Source of the DNA: Stachybotrys elegans
Lineage: Eukaryota > Ascomycota > Sordariomycetes > Hypocreales > Stachybotryaceae
Assembly (NCBI GenBank): GCA_020746835.1
Contig: JAGPNK010000001.1
Span: 1,488,001 to 1,552,000 of the forward strand
Direction: 5' to 3'
Length of the DNA stretch: 64,000 bases
The position numbers and the translations under genes were made by a program. Below are positions 22,488-33,912 of the stretch, in pieces. Position 1 is the stretch's first letter. Every line of letters begins with the position of its first letter. The notes under the pieces were generated by a model that was given only the letters and a program-made list of their open reading frames with translations, was not told the origin of the DNA and did no database searches.

Positions 22488-24484
22488 ATGAGGTCCACAA
22501 GATACAACCCTCCCACTCGCCGGGGCCGTTCTGGCAAGGCCCATGACGACCCGACGCCTTTTCCTGCTGCACAACTCTTTGTCCTGGGTATGTTGTACGC
22601 TGCCGCTCACCGTGCCCCTGAATCATCCTGTTGGATTGAGGACTGACCGGTGCTCAAAGCCTGCTGCAGAATATGCGAGCCCATTGCTCTCATGTCCATC
22701 TTCCCCTACATTTACTACATGATTGAGGACTTTCACATCACCGACGACGCTAGCAAGATCTCCGTCTATGCTGGCATGGTCACATCGGCCTTCACCTTGG
22801 CTGAGTTCGCAACGGGCGTCATGTGGGGTAGATTGAGCGACAAGGTTGGCCGCAAGCCCATTCTCCTGACCGGCTTGGCTGGTACTGCCCTCAGTGTCCT
22901 CATCTTCGGATTTGCCCCAAACCTGCCCGTGGCTCTCTTCGCCCGTGCCCTCGGTGGGCTCCTCAACGGGTATGGCGCCCTTGATACTCTGTTGGAATCC
23001 TAGGAACACTCTTCTAACCGAAGCTACAGCAATGTTGGTGTCCTCCAGACTACCGTCGCCGAGCTTGTCACTGTCAAGGAGCATCAACGTAAGTTACAGC
23101 AACCTAATGCTTTTTTTAACTCTGTGAGAGACTAACATGAGTGTCGCAGCTCGCGCGTATACCATCATGCCAATGGTCTGGTCAATTGGGTAAGCCGAGT
23201 CAATCTCACTTCTTGCAAGACATGCATGCTAACTCTGCATCCAGTTCTATTGTTGGCCCGATTATTGGAGGTGCCCTGGCTCAGCCATGCGTCAGCTATC
23301 CCGAGCTCTTTGCCAAGGGAACTATCTGGGATCGCTTTCCATACCTTCTGCCTAACCTTTTCAGTGCTGCAATGGCGGTATTCAGCGTTCTTACCGGCCT
23401 CCTCTTCCTCGACGAAACCCACGAGGGCAAGAAGCACCGTCGTGACCGGGGCCGCGAATTGGGAAACTACATCACCAACCTTTTCACCAAGTCTTACTCT
23501 TGCAAGGGACGTCCTCGGGTGCCAGAGAAGGAGAGCCTCTTGGACAGTTGCCATGACGATCTTCTCGGTTACCAGTCCGCTGAGAGCCTGCAAGGCAGCG
23601 ACTTGGACTCGGTGATTGACGAGACTTTGCCCGCTTACCGAAGCCGCGACAGCTCTCCTAGCTCCGACCACGCCCGCCCTCAGACCGCTGTCTCACTCCG
23701 CGAGCCGACCTCGACTGTATCCAAGCCAACCGTCACCTTCACTCGTCCCGTCATCCTGAACATCATGTCTTATGGCATCCTTGCATTGTAAGTAGCCCTC
23801 GCCTGGTTTCCCCGGCACAGCGTTGACTGACCCGATGGCAGCCACACCATGCTCTTCGATTCGCTTCTTCCTGTGTTTCTCAGCACGGCTCCTCCAAAGC
23901 ACCCTTCCATCGAGCTGCCCTTCAAGTTTGTCAACGGTATCGGCATGGAGACCAAGACGATTGGCTTCATCATGTCGATCCAGGGCCTGTACTCTCTGCT
24001 TTCCAACTACGTTATCGTCCCCAACGTGACGCGACGACTCGGATCTCTGCGCATATTTAGGCTGCTCGCTTGCTCCTATTTCATGCTTTACCTCGTCACC
24101 CCATACCTCGTCCTGCTTCCCCGCGAAATGATGATGCCGGCCATCTACATTCTCGTCATCTGGAAGTGCACATTTTCAACCATCGCCTACCCGAGCAACG
24201 CTATTCTGCTGGCCAACTCAGCCCCCAGTATGCAGGTCCTCGGAACCATCAACGGCATTGCCGCCTCGACCGCCAGCCTGTCCCGAGCCGTCAGCCCGAC
24301 ACTTTCGGGGCTGCTGTATGGTGTGGGATTGGAAATGGGGTACTCGTGCCTGGCATGGTGGTTTGGTGGTCTCGTGACCATCGCCGGCGCCTACATCAGC
24401 ACTCAGATCACGGAGCGACCCCAAGAGGCGGCCCCGGATTCGGAGGCGTTGCTTGCCAACTACGACGACGAAGACAGCGTCTAG
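22488..24484 (+). CDS. Major facilitator superfamily transporter (DHA/ZIFL-like)
   Basis: A predicted 564-residue polytopic transporter made of six exons: 22488-22587, 22660-22969, 23030-23088, 23150-23189, 23245-23787 and 23842-24484. Introns are 54-72 bp with GT/AG ends and all join in phase. The protein opens with a basic cytosolic tail, then TM1 (CEPIALMSIFPYIYYMI). MFS motif A (GRLSDKVGRKP) follows TM2, and GPIIGGALA lies in the TM5 region. A long central loop (about residues 230-335) is rich in Arg, Ser and Asp. Six more membrane segments follow, and the tail is acidic (NYDDEDSV). The pattern matches the 12-TM drug:H+ antiporter-like group related to yeast YCR023C and plant ZIFL proteins. 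The substrate cannot be inferred. The start at 22488 follows an ACACA context and is the only one that joins TM1 in frame. Confidence 0.93.
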
Positions 24485-25142
24485 GATGCGGACCTAGTAC
24501 GCCTAGAGCACTTTACGCGATACGAACTTTTAATCGACGAATCTGACATTCAGCAATACCCTATTGGAATTTTACGACGGGCCGGATGGGCGTTGGAAAG
24601 ATGTATGGGCAGCGGCCTCTGCCCATAATGGACCACAACATAGACCTTTGTCATTTCATCATTTATAGTTTGGACTTTCCTTTTGACATTGAGCGAAGTT
24701 TGAGGTGTTAGCGCACGGCAAAAACCGATGTACAGAGGGCTTTTAGGAATCGGGATATCTCTTATTTTCACAGGCATTGGGCTGGAAAGGCATGTACCCT
24801 TTTCTAGGGGAAGGGAAACAAGGATCGGAATCTACACGGACAAAACACGGGGAAAACAGGCGTTGATAGCGATTGGACATGAATGACATGGGTTTTGAAA
24901 CCACAAATCATCTGACTTCCCTTACATTGCCTGCATGTGATGCTCGGTTCAATTTCGTTGATTGCGCACAGCCCTTGGCAATCACAGTTGCAAAGTAACT
25001 GGAACGGTAGCGATGAGGACTGACTCGACAAGCCGCCTCCGTCCAACTCCGTATTTGCCGACCCTTGCCAGCTCAGTCGGCACCGGGGATGAGTGAGACG
25101 GGCTTCCACCCCCGATCTGGTAAGTACTGATCCTGATCTCAG

Positions 25143-25158
25143 TACTCCGTACGGAGTA
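25143..25158. repeat. 16-bp perfect palindrome TACTCCGTACGGAGTA
   Basis: A perfect inverted repeat, 8 bp per arm without a spacer. It is the order-reversed relative of CGGAGTACTCCG at 15687 and 27580, sharing the ACTCCG half-site. Confidence 0.9.
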
Positions 25159-25629
25159 TCCGTACCTTACCTACTAATCGTGCATCTTACCGGCAAGTCG
25201 ACGCACATCTCTGACTTTCTTTGGGAGCACAACCCCTCCGGGGTTACTGCAAATAAGCGACATTTGCTGGATGAGGCTGGGCAGTGCGAACTTATGAAGC
25301 CAACTGGCATGGGTTCTTGAGCGCTTCAGACAAGAGCCCAGCTGGCGTTATCAGCGAAAACCGTGGTTCAAAAGCCCCTGGACTTTGAGTCTCACAGGGT
25401 GTATCGTCTGACTCTGTATTGGGGGTCGGCATTAATAATTCTGAATGCAAGAATGACTGTCGAGGCAAGGGGGACTGTTACTTACCCCAGCATCGTCTCA
25501 GCATCATGTCCAGACACAAAAGAAGGGGTAGGTAGTGCGCGCTGGGATGGTGCCAAGCATTTGGCTTAGGCTGATCGCCCGCCAAGGATAGTGGAGAGAG
25601 GTTCGGGCAAACTACATCATGCAACTGCC

Positions 25630-25630
<1 letters not shown>

Positions 25631-25661
<31 letters not shown>

Positions 25662-25670
25662 GTGTGTGTG
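25631..25670. repeat. AG microsatellite followed by TG run
   Basis: About 14 AG units followed directly by five TG units, in an intergenic region. Confidence 0.9.
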
Positions 25671-27579
25671 TCCAACTGAAGGTAGGGCTACGGAGATGGA
25701 AAACGACACAACAACATCCGTGTGTGTATAATCGAACCGTTGGCTATATCATACACCCTCCCAGCCGTTGCTGCGTCTTATGACGAACACGGTGGCTAGT
25801 GCTTACATGGCATGTTGCTTATTTAGCGTTGGCCTTTACAGACCTGGTTGCCAGCCAGTAGTAAGCTCTCGTCTACAAGACTCTTTCATGAGTCGCCTCA
25901 CAGGTCCGGCACTGGGGGGACCGTTGCCACCCTCAAACCAGCAGGGGCATCCACATCAAGAAGATGGAGATGCCGAAGGTGGGGGCAGCCGAGAGGGCGG
26001 GAGTTGACGCCCTCTTATCGCTCAACGGCCGTACCTGACAGGGCGAAGTAACGGTTTCGCGTGTCTTCGGCCAGTGCAGGCTTCAAGTCCTTTGCATCAG
26101 AGTGAAGGGGCGTGCGGATTTGCACACAGCCCCGGCGACGCCCCGTCTCTCTTTGACATGATGGGGATGTTAGACCAGTACGCAAGTGCCTCTACTAGTT
26201 GAAGATTGGCATGGGAGCATGCTACATTCAAGCGCGAGGCGCATATGCTGTTCGCGATATCAGGCGAAGCTGCAGCTAGTCGTTAATACTTATATGAACA
26301 TGATATGACAGCGTCTTTGTTGGCGTTATCAGTCGTGTTTTAGTTATTCGTCTTCAAGGACCAAATTCTTTGCCAGCTCTCTTCTGTTTGGTATCTATTG
26401 GAGGTTGATGACGGAGTTCGGGTCTTTACCGACAGTTTACAAACAGGGGCGGCAGGCTGTTTGTGCCATGTGGTCGGCAATTTCGCCATCCTTGTCCACA
26501 TGGGCAGATTCCTCAGGAAAACGATACCTCATAAAGACACTTGCAGTTGGTAAAGACCAGGTCCCAGGCTAGCCAGTTCTTGAGGAGTAACATGCCGAGG
26601 CTCCTCGTAGGTGGTTGGTAAGGTCGACCAAAACTTTTCGGGTATAACCACCGGGTCCAACATGGGCAATATTAGTAAACAATTATACTTTCAGGCTAGC
26701 GTCGATGGCACACGAGAACCGTTGCGCGCAAGGAAAGGAACGAGCCTGGGTAATGCTGGCGTACCGATGTATGTAGGGAGGCCTTGGGGTTGTACACGAG
26801 ACAGCGGGATTGCTCGAGTCATGACATGGGTAATACTGACGCACACCGGTGCAGAAAGAAAGTACAAACGAGCCCAATCGATCGGTCGAGAGCAATGTAT
26901 TTTGGTTCATGCAGCAGCATTCGTGCGGCATTCATGCATTCATGGGGTGTGCGGTCAAAGTGGTCAGCATAAAGGCCAAGACGAAGTCTCCAGCTCGGGC
27001 GGTCAAAAGAATTCTTGCAAAGAGCCGTCCGGGAAAAATTCCAATGCCGGTGACCTTGGATGTCAAGTACGATTCAGGCCCAATACGAGATGGATGAAGA
27101 CCCTTTGTTGGATTCAAGTTGAGCCCACGACCTTGCCGACAAACCTTAATGCTTATTGGTTGTCTGTCTCTTTATCTTATCGCCTGTCTTGATGTGCACA
27201 GGCAGTTCCTGATTGGACAGGGCAACGCGTCGGTACTATCGAAGATCTGGGGAAGGGGCGTCACGTGGTGAGCTCTATCGTGGATGATGGCGGTTACATA
27301 ATGGCAACTTTGGCTTCAGATAAGAAACTTTAAGAGACAGGCCTGCTGGTCGGGATGGTTTCCAAGTCCTTCCTCGCACACGGATCAGATGCCATCAGAT
27401 GCCAGAAACACATGGAGAAAAGTATAAATTTACTAGGCAGCGAAGCACGATTGAAGAGGATCTTGGTCAGTCTCAGCAGCTCATGCCACGAGAATCAGTA
27501 CCGTTCTACCCACAGATAGAGGCGAGAGATGACGACAGCACCGCCAGCAACGCAGTCAGCATAGGCAGCTTCCGGCACG

Positions 27580-27591
27580 CGGAGTACTCCG
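27580..27591. repeat. 12-bp perfect palindrome CGGAGTACTCCG (second copy)
   Basis: Identical to the 12-mer at 15687-15698, about 12 kb away. It lies about 1.1 kb upstream of the regulator gene. Confidence 0.85.
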
Positions 27592-28661
27592 ACAAGGCGT
27601 CCATTGCGCCGACGGCCAGGGGGGACGGCCGCAATCGCAAAGGGGGAGATGATCGCGGACCTCCCAGCGAGCCAACCTGGGAGGAAACTACTGGCCAAGT
27701 CTGGAGGCCAGAGCTCACTATCAGCACTATCAGCCACCCCGAAAAATTGGAGGCTGTGGCTGGGCGCGGGGGTTTAAACGAAGTTGGTTCGCTCGGCTCC
27801 TCTGCCCTTATCAGTTGCCTACAGCGCCAGAGGGAACATGGAAGGTACTATGGAGCGCAGGGTGGTGGGGGTAAGGGGGGGAAATAATGGCAAAGTTCCC
27901 TACAATGCCAGGTGCGAACTGCAGCTGAGGGTGCGGAAAGAAGGTCTAGAGGCAACTGCCTGCTACCTAAGCAGCGAGCACACACACCGCAAGCTCCTTC
28001 AGCCCCAGACAGACCCTTCATTTCATGCCGAGGAAGGTGCGTCGTCTCCTGTGAATCTAAATGCTTCTTGTCCATGCGCTCTTTTGCTCAGCTCTAGACT
28101 TGACATCCCCCTTCTACACAGTATTCCCAATTTTTTCTTCTCCCCCATCCGCAAAACGTCCAGATCCAGTTCCGCCATCGCATGCGCTACGTGCCGTGTC
28201 TTGCTGGTTTCCGCGTCTGTGCACACAATTCCGTCGGCCCCCCAGGAATACGGTACGGGTAGAAGCCAGAGATAGAGGTACCCTGCCCAAGCTACACCAG
28301 GACGTTTCTCAATTGCGCCGTCTGGTGCTAAGACGGAGCTGCGATTTGCTGCAGGTAGCTTCGCGACACTCTACCTGCATTTTGCGATCTCGACGACCGT
28401 CCAGCCTCCCCCACCCCCTGTATGCGTCCCTCGAATCCCGCGTCTCGGTCATGATCACGGCTGCCATCTCCAATTACCCGGGCAAGCTCACTCTCGAGCC
28501 CTAGGCAAGCGGCGACCACGTCAGTGTTTGCGCTTCTGCTCAAGCCCGCTCTGCGATGGACGGGGCGTTTTACCGACCTTGACCCAGAAATTGCCTGCAA
28601 TTTACCTAGCCCTGTATCAGAAACAGATCCAAATCTCGCCCGGCGAGATCAGACACCCACC

Positions 28662-31600
28662 ATGCCTGCGCATGAGGCTACCCCCCTCAGCCCCAAGCCC
28701 GCGAAGCGTCCCCGACTATCATCCTTCGACGATACCTCCCCCAGCGAGGATCTCAGCCTGACCGAGCCCGGCGCAGAGACAGGGTCGCACGCCAGCTCGG
28801 CCGCTGGTAAGCCGGGGCAGAGCAGCAACTTTCGCAACGTCAGCGCCTGTAACCGTTGCCGCTTGCGCAAGAACCGATGCGACCAGAAGCTGCCAAGTTG
28901 CGCCAGCTGCGCAAAGGCCGGTGTTGCCTGCGTAGGCTATGACCCCATTACAAAGAAGGAAATTCCTCGCAGGTATGTTGGCCAGGGCTCTCGCAGTGCT
29001 TGTTGCCGTTTGGTCGCGTGCTTACCCAAAGACAGTTATGTATTCTACCTAGAGACGCGAGTGGAACGCCTGGAAGCCCTTCTCACGGCCAACAATATAT
29101 CCTTCCCCCCGGCCAGCAACCTCGACATATGCTCTCGCGTAGATCCCGATGCTGTCAGCCTCGATGCAGCGGGCTCAGTTCCCTCCGAAAACGGCGAGCA
29201 AAGCATGGCAAAACCTCATCACCCAGCAAGCGAAGGCCACAAGGCCAAGAAGCAGGAGAGTACGTCTGCCATGCTCAACATCGTCAGCCCCTCGAAACCT
29301 AGGTCACTGGCATCGGCATCCGGAGTGTCGTTTGCAAGGGTGGTGCGTGCTGCGGTCCAGTATTCCGTGTCAGATCAGACAAACACCACAGATCGGTCTG
29401 CCTCCCGCCATCCTAGCGTCAGTGGCACCGGCACCTCGATGCGCGACTCCTTCTTCGGCCTCCATACGAAGCCCACCATCCAGCCAGCTCCCTTCCCGGA
29501 TAAAGACGTTGCGACGCGACTCGTTGACCTCTACTTTGGCCACGCCAACCCCCAAATACCCATTCTGCATCGTGGCGAGTTCATGCAGATGTTTGAGCAG
29601 GCATATACAACCCCGCATCAATCTCGCGGCGCTCGAGAGTTGTACATGCTAAACATGGTATTTGCCATTGGATCCGGCGTCATTGTAGGCGAACCGATCA
29701 AGACAGAGGCTTCGGACAGTGCCAAACTGGATCAAGCCTCTGGAAAGCGGCCAGGCGAGCCCGAAGAGTACCATGCTAGTGCCATTGTACACTTAGAATC
29801 GTGCCTGAGTGCCAGTGGTGGTGGTCTGGATGTTCTCCAGGCCGTTCTCCTGCTTGCCAACTTTGCCTTGCTGCGGCCTGTTCCGCCAGGTCTTTGGTGC
29901 GCTCCTCCAGCATCCCAATTGCTTCCATGAGATGCTGACTGAATACAGGTACATCATTGGTGTTGCAGTGCGCCTGGCAATAGATTTAGGCTTACATACC
30001 GAAGAGGCTGGGGGCATGGACGGAGGCGTCACCGACCCTGCATCGGAGCCTCGACAATCTGGTGATAATGGCAAGGATATGTCAGATGCAGAGCGAGGGA
30101 AACGTCTTTGGATGCGAGATAAGCGCCGACGGCTGTGGTGGTGCACGTATGCCTTCGATCGGCTTGTCAGCACGTGCGTCGGCAGACCGTTCGGCATCAA
30201 CGATCAGGTGATTGTCACGGAGCTCCCTTCGTTGCTAGACGACGACTACATCACCCCCACAGGCTTCCTCGAGCCCCCCAACAAAGATCAGCCCAGCTAC
30301 AAGCACGTCGCCCATCACTATTTCCGGCTCCGCCTGCTCCAGTCGGAGATTCTGCAGGTCCTGCAGTACAACCAGGCGCAAGCCGTGAGGGCGGCAGGAC
30401 CACGAGAACGCATGTATCCCGAGCTGCATAGCCGCCCACCCTCACCCTTCTTGGTTCAGTTTGACTCGTTCCGGTCATGGCGCATTGATATCGACAAGAG
30501 GCTATATCAATGGAAGAACTCTGCCCCCACAAGGCTCGACACGGGTGTTCCCTTTTCGACTGAGTTTCTGGAGCTCAATTACTGGCAGGCAATAATCATG
30601 CTGTACAGGCAGAGCCTAAGTGTCCCTGCCATGTTCGAGGGTGAATATAATACATCAAACGAAGTCAACAGCCCCACAGCCTTTACCGCCGAATTGAGAG
30701 AGGATGAGGACCGCATCTACCTCAAGGTTGCCGAGGCCGGACAGAAGATTCTCAGAATCTACCGTGCACTGCACTTGAGCGGGCTCGTGAGCTATACCTA
30801 CCTGTCCACTCACCACCTCTTCATGGCCGGCATCTCGTACCTCTATGCGATATGGCACTCTCCTGTTGTGAGAAGCCGTTTGGTATGTCCGACCCCTTCT
30901 TTGTGACAAATCAACCCAAGCTTGCTGACCCGCCCGTATCTAGACTATGGACGAAGTCGACTTCACTATTTTGGCAGCCAAGTCGGTGTTTACGGACATG
31001 ATTGACAAGTGCCCGCCAGCAGAGGCATGCCGGGATGCTTTCGATCGCACGGCAAAGGCAACCATCAAGATGGCCAGCTCCACTGGCGGGTTTGGCGTGC
31101 CAGAGACATCTCGGAGAGCAAGGAGAGAGCCGTTCCGTTGGACTCCCACAGGCGGCGACACGCCGCCCAACAAGAACAAGCATGGCCGTCACCGCAAATC
31201 CGAGCAGGCCCAATACCCTTTCGACATGGTCATGCCGGACAATATGTCATCTTCGAGCGTCTCGATAAGCGCGAGGGGGGATACACTATCACCATCCATG
31301 CCGGTCGCCAGGCAACCTGAGACGGACCATTACATGATGCAGCACGGTGGTCCCAGTCCTGTAGAGCGTCCCATGAAACAAGAGGTGGGAATCAGAGATG
31401 TTCTGCACTCCACCCCCTCACCGGCAGCAACCCATCGTTCAGCAACCCACCACACTGCCACATCGGGCTCCTTGATGAGCCCAACAGTCGGGATGCAGTC
31501 AAATATGGACTTCCCAGATACCAGCAGCATGGAGTTCCTTCAGAGCCTTGGATCATCCACCAATGGCGACTTGTCCACGATTGACACGACGCCGTTGGAT

Positions 31601-31729
31601 CTGGGATATGGCATGAACTGGGAAGGATTGCCGAATGAATTTGGCGATGGTCAGCAGATGAACCTATTCGATACCTTCTTCTTTGGTGGACAGCAGGGTG
31701 GTAACGGCGGAGGCGGCATGGGTCTGTGA
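28662..31729 (+). CDS. Zn(II)2Cys6 transcription factor with fungal-specific TF domain
   Basis: A predicted 963-residue nuclear regulator in four exons: 28662-28972, 29036-29896, 29949-30882 and 30944-31729. The binuclear zinc cluster has cysteines at about residues 63, 66, 73, 80, 83 and 90 (CX2CX6CX6CX2CX6C), starting ACNRCRLRKNRCD. The first intron joins the linker to a predicted coiled coil (SYVFYLETRVERLEALL). The middle domain begins at ATRLVDLYFGHANPQIPILHRGEF and contains GVAVRLAIDLGLH and RRRLWWCTYAFDRLVSTCVGRPFGI, typical of the PF04082 domain. The C-terminal 250 residues are low complexity and end Gly-rich. Start 28662 is preferred for its CCACC context; the frame is open upstream to 28524. 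The target pathway cannot be inferred. Its 3' end lies 155 bp from the AlkB-like gene's 3' end. Confidence 0.93.
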
Positions 31730-31884
31730 TCTGGCGTACAAGAGCTACCGCGCATGTATCTGCCACGTGTGTGAATTCATAGTATACATAGGACAGGGCT
31801 GGCGAAAATCATGACGACTGGAGATGGCGCTGGCGTTGGTTATTATCCTCGAATTCAGTGTGGCAATGTCCCCAGGGTTAAAAA

Positions 31885-33287
31885 TCACTTGGTCTGGTTA
31901 ACTTGACGTGGCCTCGGGTTGCCATCGTCGTCAAAGTCGGCCCATTGGAAGAATGAACAGCTCTCTTTGCCGGGTATGTTTCCGGCGTGGCACATCCAAA
32001 AGTACTTTCCAAAGTTTTCCTTCTTCCTCTGGACAACCCGGAGGACGCACGCAACACCGCAGGTACACCGGGGCGTGAAGCGCGGGTGCATGTTGGCACG
32101 GTAGTCTCGGTACGTGACGTTGATGCGCTTGTTGCCGGCGATGGGGTGGGGTGTGATGGAGGCGGCGGGCGTGACGCAGTGCTTCCACTCTTCCTGCATC
32201 TCGGCGTGCATGACGAGGAGCGAGTTGTGGGGCAGGTAGATGGAGATCTGGCCGGCCGGGTCGATGTCGCCATCCTGGAGCTTGCCGTCGTCGTCTTCAC
32301 GGGGGGAGATTCTGCGGACGCGGAACTCGCGTGCGACGCCGAGGGAGAGGGAGCCGATGACGGCGCGGGGGCCGAGGTAGGTGAGCTGGTCGCTGTGCCA
32401 GCCGACGCTCTGCTGGGCGCCGTCGTAGCAGTTGACAAAGGCCGAGTTGGGGACCCAGGGCTTGGGCGACTGGTGCTTGAGCTTCTTGCCGTGCGGGTAG
32501 CGGGTGGCGATGCGGTGCTGGATCTCCTTGTTGACGGCTTCCTGGACCGCCGGCTTGACGTGGACTAGCTGTGGGGTGATGCGTCGAACATCCTCGAATG
32601 GTACGTCAGCGCCTGCTTTCCCTGGGGAGGCTCCGTCCCCTCCCCCCTCAAGCATGAAAGACAAAAACTTACAGACAGCCGGGCGCCGTTGTAAAGGTAG
32701 TCTGTCTTTTGGGCCTGCATCTCGTCGTAGCTCTCGACGTAGAAGCCCGAGGTGTGCGGGCTGGCGACGACATTGTCGAAGAGCTTGAAGCTGATCTTCT
32801 CAAAGGACGTTGCCTCCCCGAGCAGCTCCCTCAGGAGGTCGTTGGCGGTCTGGGCAGGGAGGAAGTTGTGGATGATGGTGCAGGGCGTGTGCTCGGCGAC
32901 ATCCTCCGGGTCGTAGAGGTGCAGCGTGGTGCCCCTCCTCGTCTTGATCCTCTTCTTGGTCGGAGACGCGGGGCCCTGGGCGAGGGCGTACCTCTTGAGT
33001 GATTGCTGGTGCGTGGCGGCTCCTGTACTTTTGCTGTTGCTGCTGCTGTTGCTGCCGCTGCTTGTATTGGACAGGCCGGCTTGTAGAGACGCCGAGGCTT
33101 GTTGGACAGATCCATCGTGGGCCAGGAGTACGTCCAGAAGGGCTTCCTGGTCGACGGTGGGATGAAGAGAGGACAGCAGAGCGAGCTTGTACTCGGTAGG
33201 CTCGTCGTTCTCTGGCGGCGGCGGCGGCGGCGGGATGGCGGTTTCGGGGCTCGGCTTGCGCTTGGATCGAGCAAGAAAGGCCTTCAT
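31885..33287 (-). CDS. AlkB-type 2OG-Fe(II) dioxygenase with CUE-like and GRF zinc-finger regions
   Basis: A predicted 440-residue nucleic-acid demethylase in two exons (32673-33287 and 31885-32592, 80 bp intron). Residues about 25-75 resemble a ubiquitin-binding CUE region (LALLSSLHPTVDQEALLDVL). A Ser/Asn-rich linker is encoded by CTG/TTG-like repeats at 33024-33063. The dioxygenase core has iron ligands His271 and Asp273 in GWHSDQL and His343 in EWKHC. Arg361 and Arg367 in RINVTYR are the 2-oxoglutarate-binding pair of the AlkB signature. The C-terminus (about residues 375-430) has CTCG...FWMCHAG...SCSFFQWAD, matching a GRF zinc finger. By analogy with ALKBH2/3 it may repair alkylated bases; the substrate is unproven. 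It is divergent from PEX7. Confidence 0.92.
33024..33063 (-). repeat. Coding CTG/TTG-type trinucleotide run in the AlkB-like gene
   Basis: On the coding strand this is a run of AGC/AAC-type codons giving Ser/Asn-rich linker sequence between the CUE-like region and the dioxygenase domain. Likely length-variable between strains. Confidence 0.7.
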
Positions 33288-33912
33288 TTCTGTGAATGAA
33301 CGGAGTGCAGTTACACCGGCCAACGAGTCTGTCTGCGTGTGGAAAGAAAGGATTATTGATGAGGGCCTGCAATTCATCAGGTGGACCATATGAGCAACAT
33401 GGATGTCCGTATTCACATCATAAAAGCCCCTTTATTCAGGTATTCACGCAGTAACTGCCCGTTTGACGTGCCATCTTCTCGAAAGGGCGTGAATGGCGCC
33501 TTCCAGTTGACGCGGGCTCACGTGTCTCTGGCCATTGAGGTCTCTCCCCACTACACATTCCAACCCCACCATGGGGGGCAGGGAGCTGCGGAAGGTGGTG
33601 GGTGCCCTTTACCTGAAGTGGCAGAATAGCGTCACTTCGTTGGCTGAGACAGCCTTTTTTTCGTCTAACCTTACCGAGGTACCATATGGAATTCCATCCA
33701 CCAGGATGAAGCTTCACCATCCACCGCCCATTGCATCGCGAAATCCCCCCCAACCGGCTTCTTAGCAGCTCTACCATGCGCAGCTCCGACACTTCATAGG
33801 TCCCCCCCCTCTTCCCGCCCTCGGTATTCCTCTTCCCTTTTCCCGCCCACCGGCCGATGTGGAATCGCTGGCGCATCCCGCGCCCCCCCGCAATCGCAGC
33901 AGCAGCAGCAGC
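33288..33912. promoter_or_regulatory. Shared upstream region of the AlkB-like gene and PEX7
   Basis: A 625 bp gap between head-to-head genes. It includes CT- and C-rich stretches near 33740-33890, typical of fungal promoters, and an AGC run (33897-33912) just before the PEX7 start. No specific factor site can be assigned. The ORFs across it are chance frames. Confidence 0.6.

Larger units (their letters stand above)
24485..28661. other. 4.2 kb intergenic region upstream of a Zn(II)2Cys6 regulator
   Basis: No ORF here has a recognisable domain. Two of the longer ones (26611-27192 and 27399-27887, plus strand) look like chance frames. Contents: palindromes at 25143-25158 and 27580-27591, an AG/TG microsatellite at 25631-25670, and a pyrimidine-rich stretch (about 28050-28250) typical of fungal promoters and leaders just before the regulator. 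In-frame upstream ATGs such as 28524 precede the chosen start. Confidence 0.55.

Noticed and set aside
26611..27192. 193-codon plus-strand ORF
   Set aside because: No domain, irregular composition, and no splice-linked frame on either side.
27399..27887. 162-codon plus-strand ORF upstream of the regulator
   Set aside because: Ends in a Gly-rich stretch from a G-rich tract and has no recognisable similarity. It could be a leader-region ORF but is not supported as a gene.
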